The notes: generated by a model from the letters alone, not told the origin. A stretch of DNA of 11,923 nucleotides from RPQK01 sp041946865 (GCA_041946865.1 JBHGBF010000179.1:1-11923); one strand, 5' to 3'; positions 1 to 6,750 are shown, numbered from the stretch's first letter. Numbers and translations are program-made.

Positions 1-73
1 CGCCTTCGGCGTAAAAAACGTTCACACATCTGTTTATTTTCGCCAAAGTCCAGTCTTCCCTTTCAGCAGGGTT

Positions 74-90
74 GGACCGAAAAGCGGTCC
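74..90. repeat. Short perfect hairpin, 6-bp arms
   Basis: The arms ggaccg (74-79) and cggtcc (85-90) are exact reverse complements around a 5-nt loop aaaag. No T run follows on either strand, so it does not look like an intrinsic terminator. It sits 10 bp left of the larger inverted repeat at 101-173 and may belong to the same element. Confidence 0.5.
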
Positions 91-100
91 GCAAATCAGA

Positions 101-173
101 CCAAGGTAACACATGGCTATAAACAATTATAGTAACAGGTGTTATCTGGTGTTTGTGCCATGTGTTACCTTGG
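101..173. repeat. Inverted-repeat element with nested hairpins (MITE-like)
   Basis: Perfect 17-bp terminal inverted repeats, ccaaggtaacacatggc at 101-117 and its exact reverse complement at 157-173, enclose 39 bp. Inside are two further inverted repeats: ctataa/ttatag around acaa (117-132) and taaca/tgtta around gg (133-144). The folded form would be an outer stem carrying two small hairpins. The AT-rich interior contrasts with the GC-rich surroundings, and no open reading frame lies inside. The shape fits a non-autonomous mobile repeat or a structured intergenic element. The GTTACC-type arm ends are reminiscent of termini of IS481-like elements; that is memory-based inference, not a match I could test. 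Confidence 0.6.
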
Positions 174-206
174 GAGGGAAGGTATCGCACCCCAATTCCT
201 GACCCA

Positions 207-228
207 GGGTACCTGGAAAACGGTACCC
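207..228. repeat. Perfect 7-bp inverted repeat around KpnI-like cores
   Basis: gggtacc (207-213) and ggtaccc (222-228) are reverse complements separated by tggaaaac. The same segment also has a direct repeat cccaggg at 203-209 and 226-232. No T tract follows. It is probably another small repeat; no function can be assigned. Confidence 0.4.
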
Positions 229-316
229 AGGGCTGCCTTGCTTAGTCGGGACTAAAGCAGGCCCTTGTTTTGGCGCTCATGCCCGGGAGCAGGGGGAAAC
301 GTCAGGTCAACAGTGT

Positions 317-393
317 TGCCTTTAGGCGGGCTTTTTCGAAACGCAGCCGACCATTGAGAGCGGTTACGGCTCGAAGAGGCCGGCCTAAAGGCA
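317..393. repeat. Long imperfect hairpin, 23-bp arms
   Basis: Arms 317-339 and 371-393 match at 20 of 23 positions when one is reverse-complemented. The outer 11 bp (tgcctttaggc / gcctaaaggca) are perfect. Inside the 31-nt loop, gccg (346-349) and cggc (367-370) can extend the stem. The hairpin sits far from any gene start, the nearest gene being the permease that ends at 595. Its size and the arm-end conservation suggest a dispersed palindromic repeat of the REP/MITE class. The minus-strand frame crossing it is best seen as a by-product of the repeat. Confidence 0.6.
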
Positions 394-491
394 CTACAAA
401 CAAAAGTGAGGCATTACTGCCCGAGTCACCCCCGGTTTTCGTAGGGCGCAGCGCCTTGCGGACCGTCGGCGGACGGGAAGCGCGCCTGGCG

Positions 492-532
492 TGCGTGCCT
501 TCAGGACGAATCGATCCTGGTTCGGGCACGCA
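492..532. repeat. Two-tier hairpin downstream of the permease gene
   Basis: Outer arms tgcgtgcc (492-499) and ggcacgca (525-532) are exact reverse complements. An inner pair, cagga (502-506) and tcctg (515-519), extends the stem around the loop cgaatcga. It lies about 60 bp beyond the stop codon of the minus-strand permease, so it could act as a 3' stem-loop for that transcript. There is no T run after it on the minus strand, so it does not meet the intrinsic terminator pattern. Confidence 0.45.
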
Positions 533-594
533 TCCCTTGTGCATCGCTTTGAGGCCTGCTCAAGCCCCGGCCCGTTGCTGCCGGCTGACGCGCC

Positions 595-3012
595 TTACTC
601 GTAGCGCAAGGCTTCCAGCGGGTCGACGTCAGCGGCGCGACGGGCCGGGAGGTAGCTGGCGATCGCGGCTACGGCCACGAGCAGAAGAGACACGCCTGCC
701 AGTATGGCCGGGTCGGTGGCGCTCACGCCGAAGAGCATGCTTCCCATCAGCCGGGTCAGGAGGAAGGCGGCGCCCAGGCCGATTGCGACTCCCGCCAGGG
801 TGAGGAGAAGGGCCTGTCCGACCACCATGAGCACCACATCCCGGGCGCGGGCGCCGAGCGTCATCCGCACGCCGATTTCGCGGGTCCGCCGAGCGACCGA
901 AAAGGAGATGACGCCGTAAATCCCGACAGCCGCCAGTGCGAGCGCCAGCGCGGCAAAAATCCCGAGCAGGAGGACCGAGAGCCGCTGCGGCGCGATGGAA
1001 CGGGCCAGGATATCTTCCATTCCCCGGATCTGGGAAACGGGTTGATCCTTGTCGATGGCAGCCACCGTCTTCCTCAGCTGGGAGGCGAACTGCTCGGGCT
1101 CGGTGTTTGTTCGGACGGTGACCGACAGGCTGGCCGGCGCCAGTTGTTGATAGGGCCAGAAGAGCTCGGCGTCGGGAGGTTCGTTAAGGCCCTTATGGTG
1201 AAGGTCGCCGACCACGCCGACGATCGTGATCCAGGTCGTCGGGGTACCCGGCCGTGGAATCCCGGTTGTGAACCGCTTGCCGACCGCGTCTTCACTGGGC
1301 CAGTGCCGTCGGGCCAGGGTCTCGTTGACGAGCGCCACCGGAGGCCCGGACCGGTCCTGTTCGGTGAACAGCCGTCCGTGGATGATCGGGATTTCCATGG
1401 CCCTGAAATAGTCGGTGTTGACGATCCGAAACCACACAATCGGGATGTCGCCTGATTGAGGAACCGGGCGTCCCTCGATGATCAGCCCGGTGCCGCTGTT
1501 GTGTTGTGTCAGCGGAAGGGAAGTGGAGCCGCCGGCTGCCTGGACGCCGGGAAGTGACCGAAGCTCGGTAAAAAGCTTGCGGAAGAATTCTATTCGCTTC
1601 CCGGGATTGTCGTAACGGGAGCGGGGCAGGTTGATGCCGGCGGTCAGCACGCCCTGGGGGTTGAAGCCCGGATCGACGCTCGTGAGCCGAATGAAGCTGC
1701 GGATCATGAGACCCGCGCCGATCAGGAGCACCAGGGCGAGTGCGACTTCGGCGACCACCAGAGTGGAGCGCAGGCGGGAGCGCGAGAGGCTCTCGCCGGA
1801 GCCGCGTCCGCCTTCTTTCAAAACATCGTTCAGCGCCCGGCTTCGGGAGGCAGCGAGCGCCGGAGCCAGTCCGAAGATGATCCCGGTGGCGAGCGAGACG
1901 AGCAGGGTAAAGCCGAGGACGCGGCTGTCCAGGGAAACGTCAGTCAGCAAGGGATGGCGGTCCGGAACGATGCTCAACAGGCTACGAACACCGGCGCAAG
2001 CCAGCAGAATACCGGCGGCGCCCCCGGCGATACCAAGCATGACACTTTCTGTCAGCAACTGGCGGACAATCCGAATCCGACTGGCGCCAAGCGCCGTCCG
2101 CAGGGCCAGCTCTCTCTGTCGCATCCCTGCGCGGGCGAGCAGCAGATTGGCAACGTTTGTGCAGGCAACTAAGAGCACGAGACCGACGGCGGCCAGCAGC
2201 ACGAGCAAGCTCTGCTTGATGTCACGGACCACGAAGTCGCGCAATCCCCAGACCCGGGGATCAGTCCCTAGACTCTGCCGGAATTGCTGGAGCCTGCGGC
2301 CCACCGTCACCATTTCAGTCTGTGCCTGTCGGATGGAAACGCCGGGCTTAAGCCGGGCGAACACCGTGACCGTTATATCAGTCGGTCCACCGCGGGTCTC
2401 TGCGAGAGTCAGCGGGGTGTACAGGTCGATCGTCCTGCCGGTGAACTCGAAATCAGCCGGCAGGATCCCGATGACTGTGTACGGAATGCCGTCCAGAAGA
2501 ATCGACCGGCCCAGAATCCCCGGATCGGCGCCGAAGCGGCGCTGCCAGAGGGGATAAGCGAGAATCGCGACCGGCGGAGCGCCCGGACGGTCTTCTTCGG
2601 CGGAAAAGCTGCGGCCGCGATGAAGCTTGACGCCGAGCATCGGAAAAAAACTCGCGTTCACACGCCAGATCTGCAGCCGCTCCGGTTCCTCGCCCATCAC
2701 CAGATTCATGGAACCTGGCTCACCGGCCGACATGGTCTGGAAGGACTGGCTCTGCTTCCTCCACTCACAGGCGTCGGAGTGGAAGACGTTGTGGAAAGGA
2801 ATGCCTTTGCTTGGGCTTGATCCCCAGATCTGGACCAGCCTGTCAGCTTCGTGAAACGGAAGGGGCCGAAGCAAGACGGCATTCACCACGGTGAAGATCG
2901 CCGTGTTGGCGCCGATACCGAGGGCGAGCGCGAGGATCGCGACAATTGTGAAACCGGGGCTGGCGGCCAGCATGCGCGCCCCATGACGGATGTCCCGCAG
3001 CAGTTCTTCCAT
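595..3012 (-). CDS. ADOP-type MacB/FtsX-like ABC transporter permease
   Basis: An 805-residue inner-membrane permease of the MacB/FtsX class, with the duplicated layout of the acidobacterial orphan permeases. The N-terminus (about 1-53) has the family opening with a membrane helix at 21-45. A periplasmic MacB core-like domain follows at about 46-260. The first FtsX block lies at about 265-390, with a helix rich in VLLAA and the coupling motif RELALRTALGAS at 300-311. A linker helix (about 416-440), a second periplasmic domain (about 445-670) and a second FtsX block (about 676-800) complete the duplication; the second coupling motif REIGVRMTLGA is at 711-721. No ATP-binding subunit is present nearby, which is usual for this orphan family. 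The substrate cannot be told: export of a small molecule, lipid or peptide, or a mechanotransmission role, are all possible. The start at 3012 is supported by AGGGGAGG at 3016-3023, just upstream. The length is typical and the frame is intact. Confidence 0.93.
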   Translation of the reverse strand: MEELLRDIRHGARMLAASPGFTIVAILALALGIGANTAIFTVVNAVLLRPLPFHEADRLVQIWGSSPSKGIPFHNVFHSDACEWRKQSQSFQTMSAGEPGSMNLVMGEEPERLQIWRVNASFFPMLGVKLHRGRSFSAEEDRPGAPPVAILAYPLWQRRFGADPGILGRSILLDGIPYTVIGILPADFEFTGRTIDLYTPLTLAETRGGPTDITVTVFARLKPGVSIRQAQTEMVTVGRRLQQFRQSLGTDPRVWGLRDFVVRDIKQSLLVLLAAVGLVLLVACTNVANLLLARAGMRQRELALRTALGASRIRIVRQLLTESVMLGIAGGAAGILLACAGVRSLLSIVPDRHPLLTDVSLDSRVLGFTLLVSLATGIIFGLAPALAASRSRALNDVLKEGGRGSGESLSRSRLRSTLVVAEVALALVLLIGAGLMIRSFIRLTSVDPGFNPQGVLTAGINLPRSRYDNPGKRIEFFRKLFTELRSLPGVQAAGGSTSLPLTQHNSGTGLIIEGRPVPQSGDIPIVWFRIVNTDYFRAMEIPIIHGRLFTEQDRSGPPVALVNETLARRHWPSEDAVGKRFTTGIPRPGTPTTWITIVGVVGDLHHKGLNEPPDAELFWPYQQLAPASLSVTVRTNTEPEQFASQLRKTVAAIDKDQPVSQIRGMEDILARSIAPQRLSVLLLGIFAALALALAAVGIYGVISFSVARRTREIGVRMTLGARARDVVLMVVGQALLLTLAGVAIGLGAAFLLTRLMGSMLFGVSATDPAILAGVSLLLVAVAAIASYLPARRAADVDPLEALRYE

Positions 3013-3189
3013 AGGCCTCCCCTGTTTATTCGGTCAACCGCTTAGAGTCGAAAGAGGCAAGAAAGTTCCGGTCTGGTTTCGGCCTGCAACCCGGCGGTCT
3101 CACCCCACGAGCTTGTACCCGCGACGGTGTGCGGTCAGGATGAAGGTGGACCCGAATGTGGCGTAGCGCCTCGCCGGGCGGCCGCGCGT

Positions 3190-4794
3190 TTATCGAGCGA
3201 CTGACGAGCTGTAGCGGGCCAAGCAGGCGGCCAGGGAGATGACTGCCACCCCCAGCGCCAGGAAAGGCAGGTCAAACGGCCTTTGCGCGCCTCGAGACTG
3301 TAGAATCTCGCCGGCCAGCAAGAAGATGAGGGCCGCCAGCCACACCGTCCAGGTACCCAGAACCGAGAAAAGAGAACCTGGGCCCCGCTGGGGGAGCTTT
3401 TTCCTGGCCAGCGCGGACCAGAAGAGCGTGAAAGGAAAGAAATAGAGAAAAGCATACGCGACTCTCGCCCCGTGGGTGCGTTTGACCGGGAGTCCGACCA
3501 TGGCGTCGCGCCTTAAGTCCAGGCTGCCTGAACGGAGGCCGTTGACAAAAAGCTCCAAGTGACCGTCACGAAAGACTGCCATCACGTGGGCCTTGTGACG
3601 GGTCAAAGGCTGGTTTGTAGTTGTCACCGACAAAGCCGTGAGGTTCCGGCCCGAAGCCGGTGTTCTCACCCAAAAAACCAAATCCCTTGTGCTTTGTCCC
3701 AGCAGAAGGTTGGAGTTGTCCGCCAGCCCGGCCACCGAGAGGATCAGCGCCGGTCCCCGTTGGATCAGGTTACCAGGGGTAATCCAGACTTCCAGCGAAA
3801 ATTCCCGGCTGTTGAGGAGCGCGGTGGCAATTCGCCTGCCGGCTGCCCGGCTGGTCGAGAGCCGGGCAGGATGCCGCAGCTGCAGTCCGCCGTGCTTGGG
3901 TCTCCACCGGAGCCGTCCGCGCCCCTTCAGATACAGGTCCGCCCCACCTCCCGTCCGGTCGACAAGAGCTGCTGACAAGGACTCGTCGAATTCGTAGAGA
4001 GCCAGCAGATGGTCGTCTGTTTGCCGGGCCGCCGGTCTCCCTTCCTTCATGCTCAAGAAGCATTCGCGCGCGCGGGCGGGATCCAAGGCGCGGGCATAGA
4101 TCGCAACCCGGTGCAGGCGGCCGTACCAGGGGTGAGTCAGCCTGGAATCGTTGCCTGCATTGAAAGTCACATCCGTCGCCCAGACGCCCGGCAAGTGCCA
4201 GTCAGGGATCAGGATGGGAAGCGTCGCCGGCACCCAGGCCAGAAAGAGGCTCAGTGCCACGACAGCCTGCCAGGCTGTTTTCCAGGAAATCAACGACTCC
4301 AGATGCTGGCTATACGAGTTTGGCCAGAGACGGACGATCAGGGCGCCCGCCAGACCTCCGGCCGTATTTGAAAGGATGTCGCTCAAGGACGAGTGACGGT
4401 TACGGACGAAGAGCTGGGCCAGCTCAATCAGGCTGCTCAGAAGGCAGGCAAGTAAGACCGTCGCCAGGGCGGGCCATATTTTATTCCTCAAGCGGGCGGG
4501 GAAATGCAGACTGACGATAATCCCAAAGGGAACGAAGAGGAGGATATTCGACAGAAAGTCTTCGGTGAAGACCAGAGAGGGGCCGTGCTGGAGACGTTGG
4601 AAGAATTCCGGAAGACGCGGCACCAGCGGACCCGGGTCCAACTCGAAAGGGTACAACGTGCCCATCAGAGCAAACCCGAGGTACAGACACAGCGGGGCAG
4701 TCAAGCGAAGAGGCGGCAGTGATGGCGCGCGATTCCAGAAATTCTTGTCGATACTCCTATTGTAGTTCGTCACGCTGTCCTTCGTGACCGCCAT
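3190..4794 (-). CDS. VanZ-family membrane protein fused to a LamG/ConA-like domain
   Basis: A 534-residue membrane protein in two parts. Residues 30-165 are a VanZ-like domain: a helix at about 31-49, then the signature DFLSNILLFVPFG (79-91), a helix at 107-131 and the ELAQLF...SDILSNTAGG block (124-147). After another helix (about 176-196), residues about 205-430 resemble a concanavalin A-like (LamG) sandwich, with strings such as LLALYEFDES, FSLEVWITP and LELFVNGL that match that fold's strand patterns. Three more hydrophobic segments close the protein (about 444-461, 475-497, 507-525). VanZ proteins are linked to teicoplanin tolerance and are often found near exopolysaccharide genes, so a cell-envelope or glycan role is an inference. 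The frame stays open to 4971, but that extension is antisense to a methyltransferase remnant and has no family match. I therefore chose ATG 4794; ATG 4833 is the alternative. Neither has a clear Shine-Dalgarno. Confidence 0.8.
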   Translation of the reverse strand: MAVTKDSVTNYNRSIDKNFWNRAPSLPPLRLTAPLCLYLGFALMGTLYPFELDPGPLVPRLPEFFQRLQHGPSLVFTEDFLSNILLFVPFGIIVSLHFPARLRNKIWPALATVLLACLLSSLIELAQLFVRNRHSSLSDILSNTAGGLAGALIVRLWPNSYSQHLESLISWKTAWQAVVALSLFLAWVPATLPILIPDWHLPGVWATDVTFNAGNDSRLTHPWYGRLHRVAIYARALDPARARECFLSMKEGRPAARQTDDHLLALYEFDESLSAALVDRTGGGADLYLKGRGRLRWRPKHGGLQLRHPARLSTSRAAGRRIATALLNSREFSLEVWITPGNLIQRGPALILSVAGLADNSNLLLGQSTRDLVFWVRTPASGRNLTALSVTTTNQPLTRHKAHVMAVFRDGHLELFVNGLRSGSLDLRRDAMVGLPVKRTHGARVAYAFLYFFPFTLFWSALARKKLPQRGPGSLFSVLGTWTVWLAALIFLLAGEILQSRGAQRPFDLPFLALGVAVISLAACLARYSSSVAR

Positions 4795-4858
4795 GCGCCG
4801 CTTGTGCACGGCTCTCGTCGCCTTCTCCATGAGCCGACGGACCACCTGGCCAGGGGGC

Positions 4859-5044
4859 GAAATGCTGGTGGGGATCTCCAAAGCGAAGAAAGTCGTGGAG
4901 CTCGGAACGCTGGCCGGCTTTTCGGCCCTGATCATGGCCGAAGCGTTACCGGACGGCGGGCAGATAGTCACCTGCGAGACCGACCCCCTTCACCCGGAGA
5001 TCGCGCGCCGGTTCTTCGCCCGCAGTCCCCACGGACGCCAGCGT
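4859..5044 (+). pseudogene. O-methyltransferase remnant (SAM-binding segment only)
   Basis: About 62 codons in one plus-strand frame encode the class I SAM-dependent O-methyltransferase core: a KKVVELGTLAGFSALIMAE stretch (motif I, E-x-G-T-x-x-G-[YF]-S), then IVTCETDP (the acidic residue after strand 2), then ARRFFARSPHG. This is the usual order in COMT/CCoAOMT-like bacterial enzymes. The N-terminal helices and everything after the third strand are missing: no DxDK-type catalytic segment follows in any plus frame before the convergent gene that ends at 5066. The usual length is about 210-230 residues, so this is a fragment. It overlaps the 5' extension of the VanZ gene in antisense, which argues that the extension is not coding. 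It is clearly distinct in sequence from the intact methyltransferase at 11157-11816. Confidence 0.65.
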
Positions 5045-5065
5045 CTCCTCGGAGCGCAGGCAGCT

Positions 5066-5650
5066 CTACCGGGCTCGGGCCGTTTCCTGCACCCAGACGG
5101 AGGCTTTTTTCGCCCACACTGTGTCCGTGTAACGTGATTGGAACTGTCGCCCGGTCTCCGTCAGGGCCGCCCCATCGTTGGTGGCTTTGTATTTCGATAC
5201 TCCTGCCCAGTACAGCGCCTCAGGCGCTGCCTCCGTTTTCGGGAATCGCTCCACCAACGCCCGGAAACGCTTCTCGGCCTCACCGAACTGGCCGTGAGAG
5301 AAGGCCATCTTGGCCAGACCGAGCTCGAGCTGGGTGAGAAAGTCATCGACCGGGAGAAAACCCTCAAAGCGATGCTGTTCTTTCCCCTGAGAATCCAGGA
5401 TGATTCCTGTGGGCGTCCACTGGGCGCCGAATCGCTGGAAGCCCTCGGGCTGCTCCTTGATGTGGATCTTCACAGGGATAAGGTTCTGACCGATGAACTT
5501 CGCGACCCGGTCATTGGGGTAAACCTCGGCCTCCAGCCGAGCGCACCCCGCTCACATCGGGGCGGCACTGAAATCAAGGAAGACAGGCCGCCCGCTCCTC
5601 TTTGCTTCCGCCAAAGCGGAATCGGGATTACGAATCCAGTTGATGTCCAT
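5066..5650 (-). CDS. Thioredoxin-like selenoprotein (UxxC) with TPR-like C-terminus
   Basis: A 194-residue protein if the in-frame TGA at 5552-5554 is read as selenocysteine. Residues 1-32 give a thioredoxin-type start: alpha-1 with ALAEAKRSGRP, then the strand VFLDFSAAPM. Then comes the redox motif U33-A-G-C36, followed by ARLEAEVYPND. Downstream are the VKIHIKE strand, the WTPT stretch with presumed cis-Pro80, and IILDSQGKE with the final hairpin to about 105. Residues about 108-180 are helical, with an AEKRFRALVERFPKTEAAPE pattern typical of TPR/YbgF-like repeats. C36 is the only cysteine in the protein, so without residue 33 no redox pair exists. No signal peptide is seen, so it is probably cytoplasmic. 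A caller that treats TGA as stop would report only 5066-5473 from a GTG. ATG 5650 is the first ATG after an upstream in-frame stop; no good ribosome site precedes it. The alternative is a pseudogene with a nonsense mutation at the catalytic cysteine. Confidence 0.82.
5516..5554 (-). promoter_or_regulatory. Bacterial SECIS element directing Sec insertion at TGA 5552-5554
   Basis: On the minus strand, the TGA (5554-5552) is followed by a stem-loop inside the coding sequence. The upper stem ctcggc (5541-5536) pairs with gccgag (5530-5525) around the 5-nt loop tggag (5535-5531). A lower stem, ggggt (5549-5545), pairs with acccc (5520-5516). The two stems are separated by an internal loop (gcg opposite gttt). 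Exactly 16 nt lie between the TGA and the apical loop, and the loop has G at its second position. Both agree with the known general pattern for bacterial SECIS hairpins bound by SelB (short distance after UGA, small loop with an early G). The genes for SelA, SelB, SelD and tRNA-Sec are not in this window and must be elsewhere in the genome. Confidence 0.78.
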
Positions 5651-5753
5651 GGCAATAGTATTGGACAGGTTGCCTCAAAGGGGAAGGGGAGCGGCGCAAA
5701 CCTCGGGGCGCTCGGCGGATGGCTCTCAGGCGTCAATCGGCCAGTCGCCCTCA

Positions 5754-5789
5754 CCCGGCTGTGTGCAACCTGCAAGCCGGGGCCTTTTT
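5754..5789 (+). terminator. Terminator-like hairpin with T run (plus-strand sense)
   Basis: cccggct (5754-5760) pairs with agccggg (5775-5781). The enclosed gtgtgcaacctgca can add a tgca/tgca inner stem around acc. Two to three bases later comes ttttt (5785-5789). This has intrinsic-terminator form on the plus strand, yet no intact plus-strand gene lies just upstream; only the methyltransferase remnant 700 bp away does. On the minus strand it lies between the hydrolase stop (5806) and the selenoprotein start (5650), where the same stem would form in the intergenic RNA, but without a T run after it. Confidence 0.4.
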
Positions 5790-5805
5790 GGGGGGGTACT
5801 AAGGG

Positions 5806-6666
5806 TTACTTTGCGACCTCCTTGAGGATCCTTTCCAGGCTCTCGTTAAAAAGCGCGGGATTCTCGAGCATCGGATAATGCCCCGTGTGCTTGAGAACAA
5901 TTGCGTCGAAATCGGCGTAAACCTTGCGGTTGTCCTCGACAGTAGTAGGGAACAAATCTCCGTTAATGCAGCGAATCGGAATCCGGAGTTGCTTGATGGG
6001 TCCTGTCATGTCATAACCGGCCAGGCTTTCCATGATTTCTGCGGCCGTCTCCGGCGCGCTGCTGTGGAGCATGCGTCCTTCGGCTCGCTTATAGATCCCT
6101 GGATCGACATCGGGATGAAACAGGGCGCGGACCATCGCCTTCATGGTCTCCCGAAACCGTTCGCGAAAAGCCTTGGCGTGCTCGTGGGCCCAACTGGCGG
6201 GCATCTCCTGGGTCAGGCTCTGTAAGGTGTCGACGGGGACGATGGCTATGACCCGGTCGGGCATCAGCCGGGCGGCTTCCACGGCCACCGGCCCGCCCAG
6301 GGAGTTCCCCAGGATCACGAGTCGACGGAGATTTTCTTTTTCGGCGACAGCCTGGACGTCCTTCGCGACCGGCACGATTCCCCAGACCTTCCGATGACGG
6401 CCCGAATCTCCGTGACCTGCCAGGTCGAGCGCGATGACCCGGTGGCGGGTCGCGAAAGCGGCCAGCTGGTTGGACCAGAAGCTACGATCGGCGAATCCGC
6501 CGTGGATGAAAAGCAGCGATGGTTCCCCCTGGCCGGCCGCCGAATAAACGATTTCGACGCCGTCCGGAGCTTTGACTTTGCCGGTGGCGGGCTGGTCTTT
6601 TCCTCTTGCCCAGCCGACGAGGAAGGAGATGATCAACAGCGTGAAGACAAGGGTCTTGATGAGCAT
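5806..6666 (-). CDS. Secreted alpha/beta hydrolase
   Basis: A 286-residue alpha/beta-hydrolase-fold enzyme. It starts with a signal peptide or lipid-free export sequence (residues 1-22: short basic start, hydrophobic run to LVGWARG), so it probably acts in the periplasm. The fold's landmarks are clear: the oxyanion HGG at 55-57, the nucleophile elbow GNSLGG with Ser122, the acid Asp237 in INGDLFPT, and His263 in TGHYPMLENP. DLAGHGDS (81-88) is the usual strand-4 turn. A cap region lies at about 150-220. Family members include esterases, lactonases, haloperoxidase-like enzymes and C-C hydrolases; the substrate cannot be told. The frame is open to an ATG at 6753, but GGGAGGA at 6671-6677 sits 4 nt before the ATG at 6666 and the signal peptide begins there, so I chose 6666. 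It is followed by the selenoprotein gene after 155 bp. Confidence 0.9.
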   Translation of the reverse strand: MLIKTLVFTLLIISFLVGWARGKDQPATGKVKAPDGVEIVYSAAGQGEPSLLFIHGGFADRSFWSNQLAAFATRHRVIALDLAGHGDSGRHRKVWGIVPVAKDVQAVAEKENLRRLVILGNSLGGPVAVEAARLMPDRVIAIVPVDTLQSLTQEMPASWAHEHAKAFRERFRETMKAMVRALFHPDVDPGIYKRAEGRMLHSSAPETAAEIMESLAGYDMTGPIKQLRIPIRCINGDLFPTTVEDNRKVYADFDAIVLKHTGHYPMLENPALFNESLERILKEVAK

Positions 6667-6670
6667 TTGG

Positions 6671-6677
6671 TCCTCCC
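6671..6677 (-). promoter_or_regulatory. Shine-Dalgarno site deciding the hydrolase start
   Basis: GGGAGGA on the minus strand, with 4 nt (ccaa) before the ATG at 6666. It is the strongest ribosome site in the window and supports this start over the in-frame ATG at 6753, whose extra 29 residues would place charged sequence in front of the signal peptide. Confidence 0.7.
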
Positions 6678-6750
6678 AGGTGCTTCGGAAGTCCGGGGCC
6701 TGACCGCTGCTGCCTGCCGCCGGTTCCGTTGTGCGACCTGTCATGAATTT

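Larger units (their letters stand above)
1..594. other. Repeat-rich intergenic region without a convincing gene
   Basis: Open frames exist on both strands here (for example 270-803 plus and 302-544 minus), but they have arginine-rich low-complexity translations and no recognisable domain. They run through the inverted repeats, so I read them as chance frames. The stretch carries at least five hairpin-forming sequences (74-90, 101-173, 207-228, 317-393, 492-532) and a short palindrome at 242-255 (ttagtc, gg, gactaa). It lies downstream of the permease gene that ends at 595. The density of unrelated inverted repeats suggests a landing zone for small non-coding repeat elements rather than one regulatory region. 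The first 11 bases also form a small hairpin (cgcc, ttc, ggcg), but without flanking sequence it cannot be interpreted. Confidence 0.6.

Noticed and set aside
1..594. CRISPR array
   Set aside because: The repeats are inverted and unrelated to each other; there is no regular direct repeat-spacer pattern and no cas gene.
270..803. 177-codon plus-strand frame and an opposing 80-codon minus-strand frame (302-544) in the left intergenic region
   Set aside because: Both run through palindromic repeats, have low-complexity translations, and the first overlaps the permease 3' end in antisense.
1631..2557. 308-codon plus-strand open frame inside the permease gene
   Set aside because: Arginine/serine-rich antisense shadow of a well-supported permease.
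4795..4971. 59-residue N-terminal extension of the VanZ protein
   Set aside because: It is antisense to the conserved methyltransferase segment and has no membrane or VanZ character.
5066..5473. Short thioredoxin-like protein starting at GTG 5473
   Set aside because: It would begin in the middle of the thioredoxin fold without the active site, while the same frame continues upstream with matching fold sequence through the TGA.
5552..5554. TGA as a simple nonsense mutation
   Set aside because: Not fully excluded. It is disfavoured because the TGA sits exactly at the redox residue, a SECIS-like hairpin follows at the right distance, and both flanks show no further decay.
5138..5878. 246-codon plus-strand open frame across the selenoprotein and the hydrolase end
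   Set aside because: It is antisense to a gene with clear thioredoxin and TPR homology, and its translation shows no domain or ribosome site.
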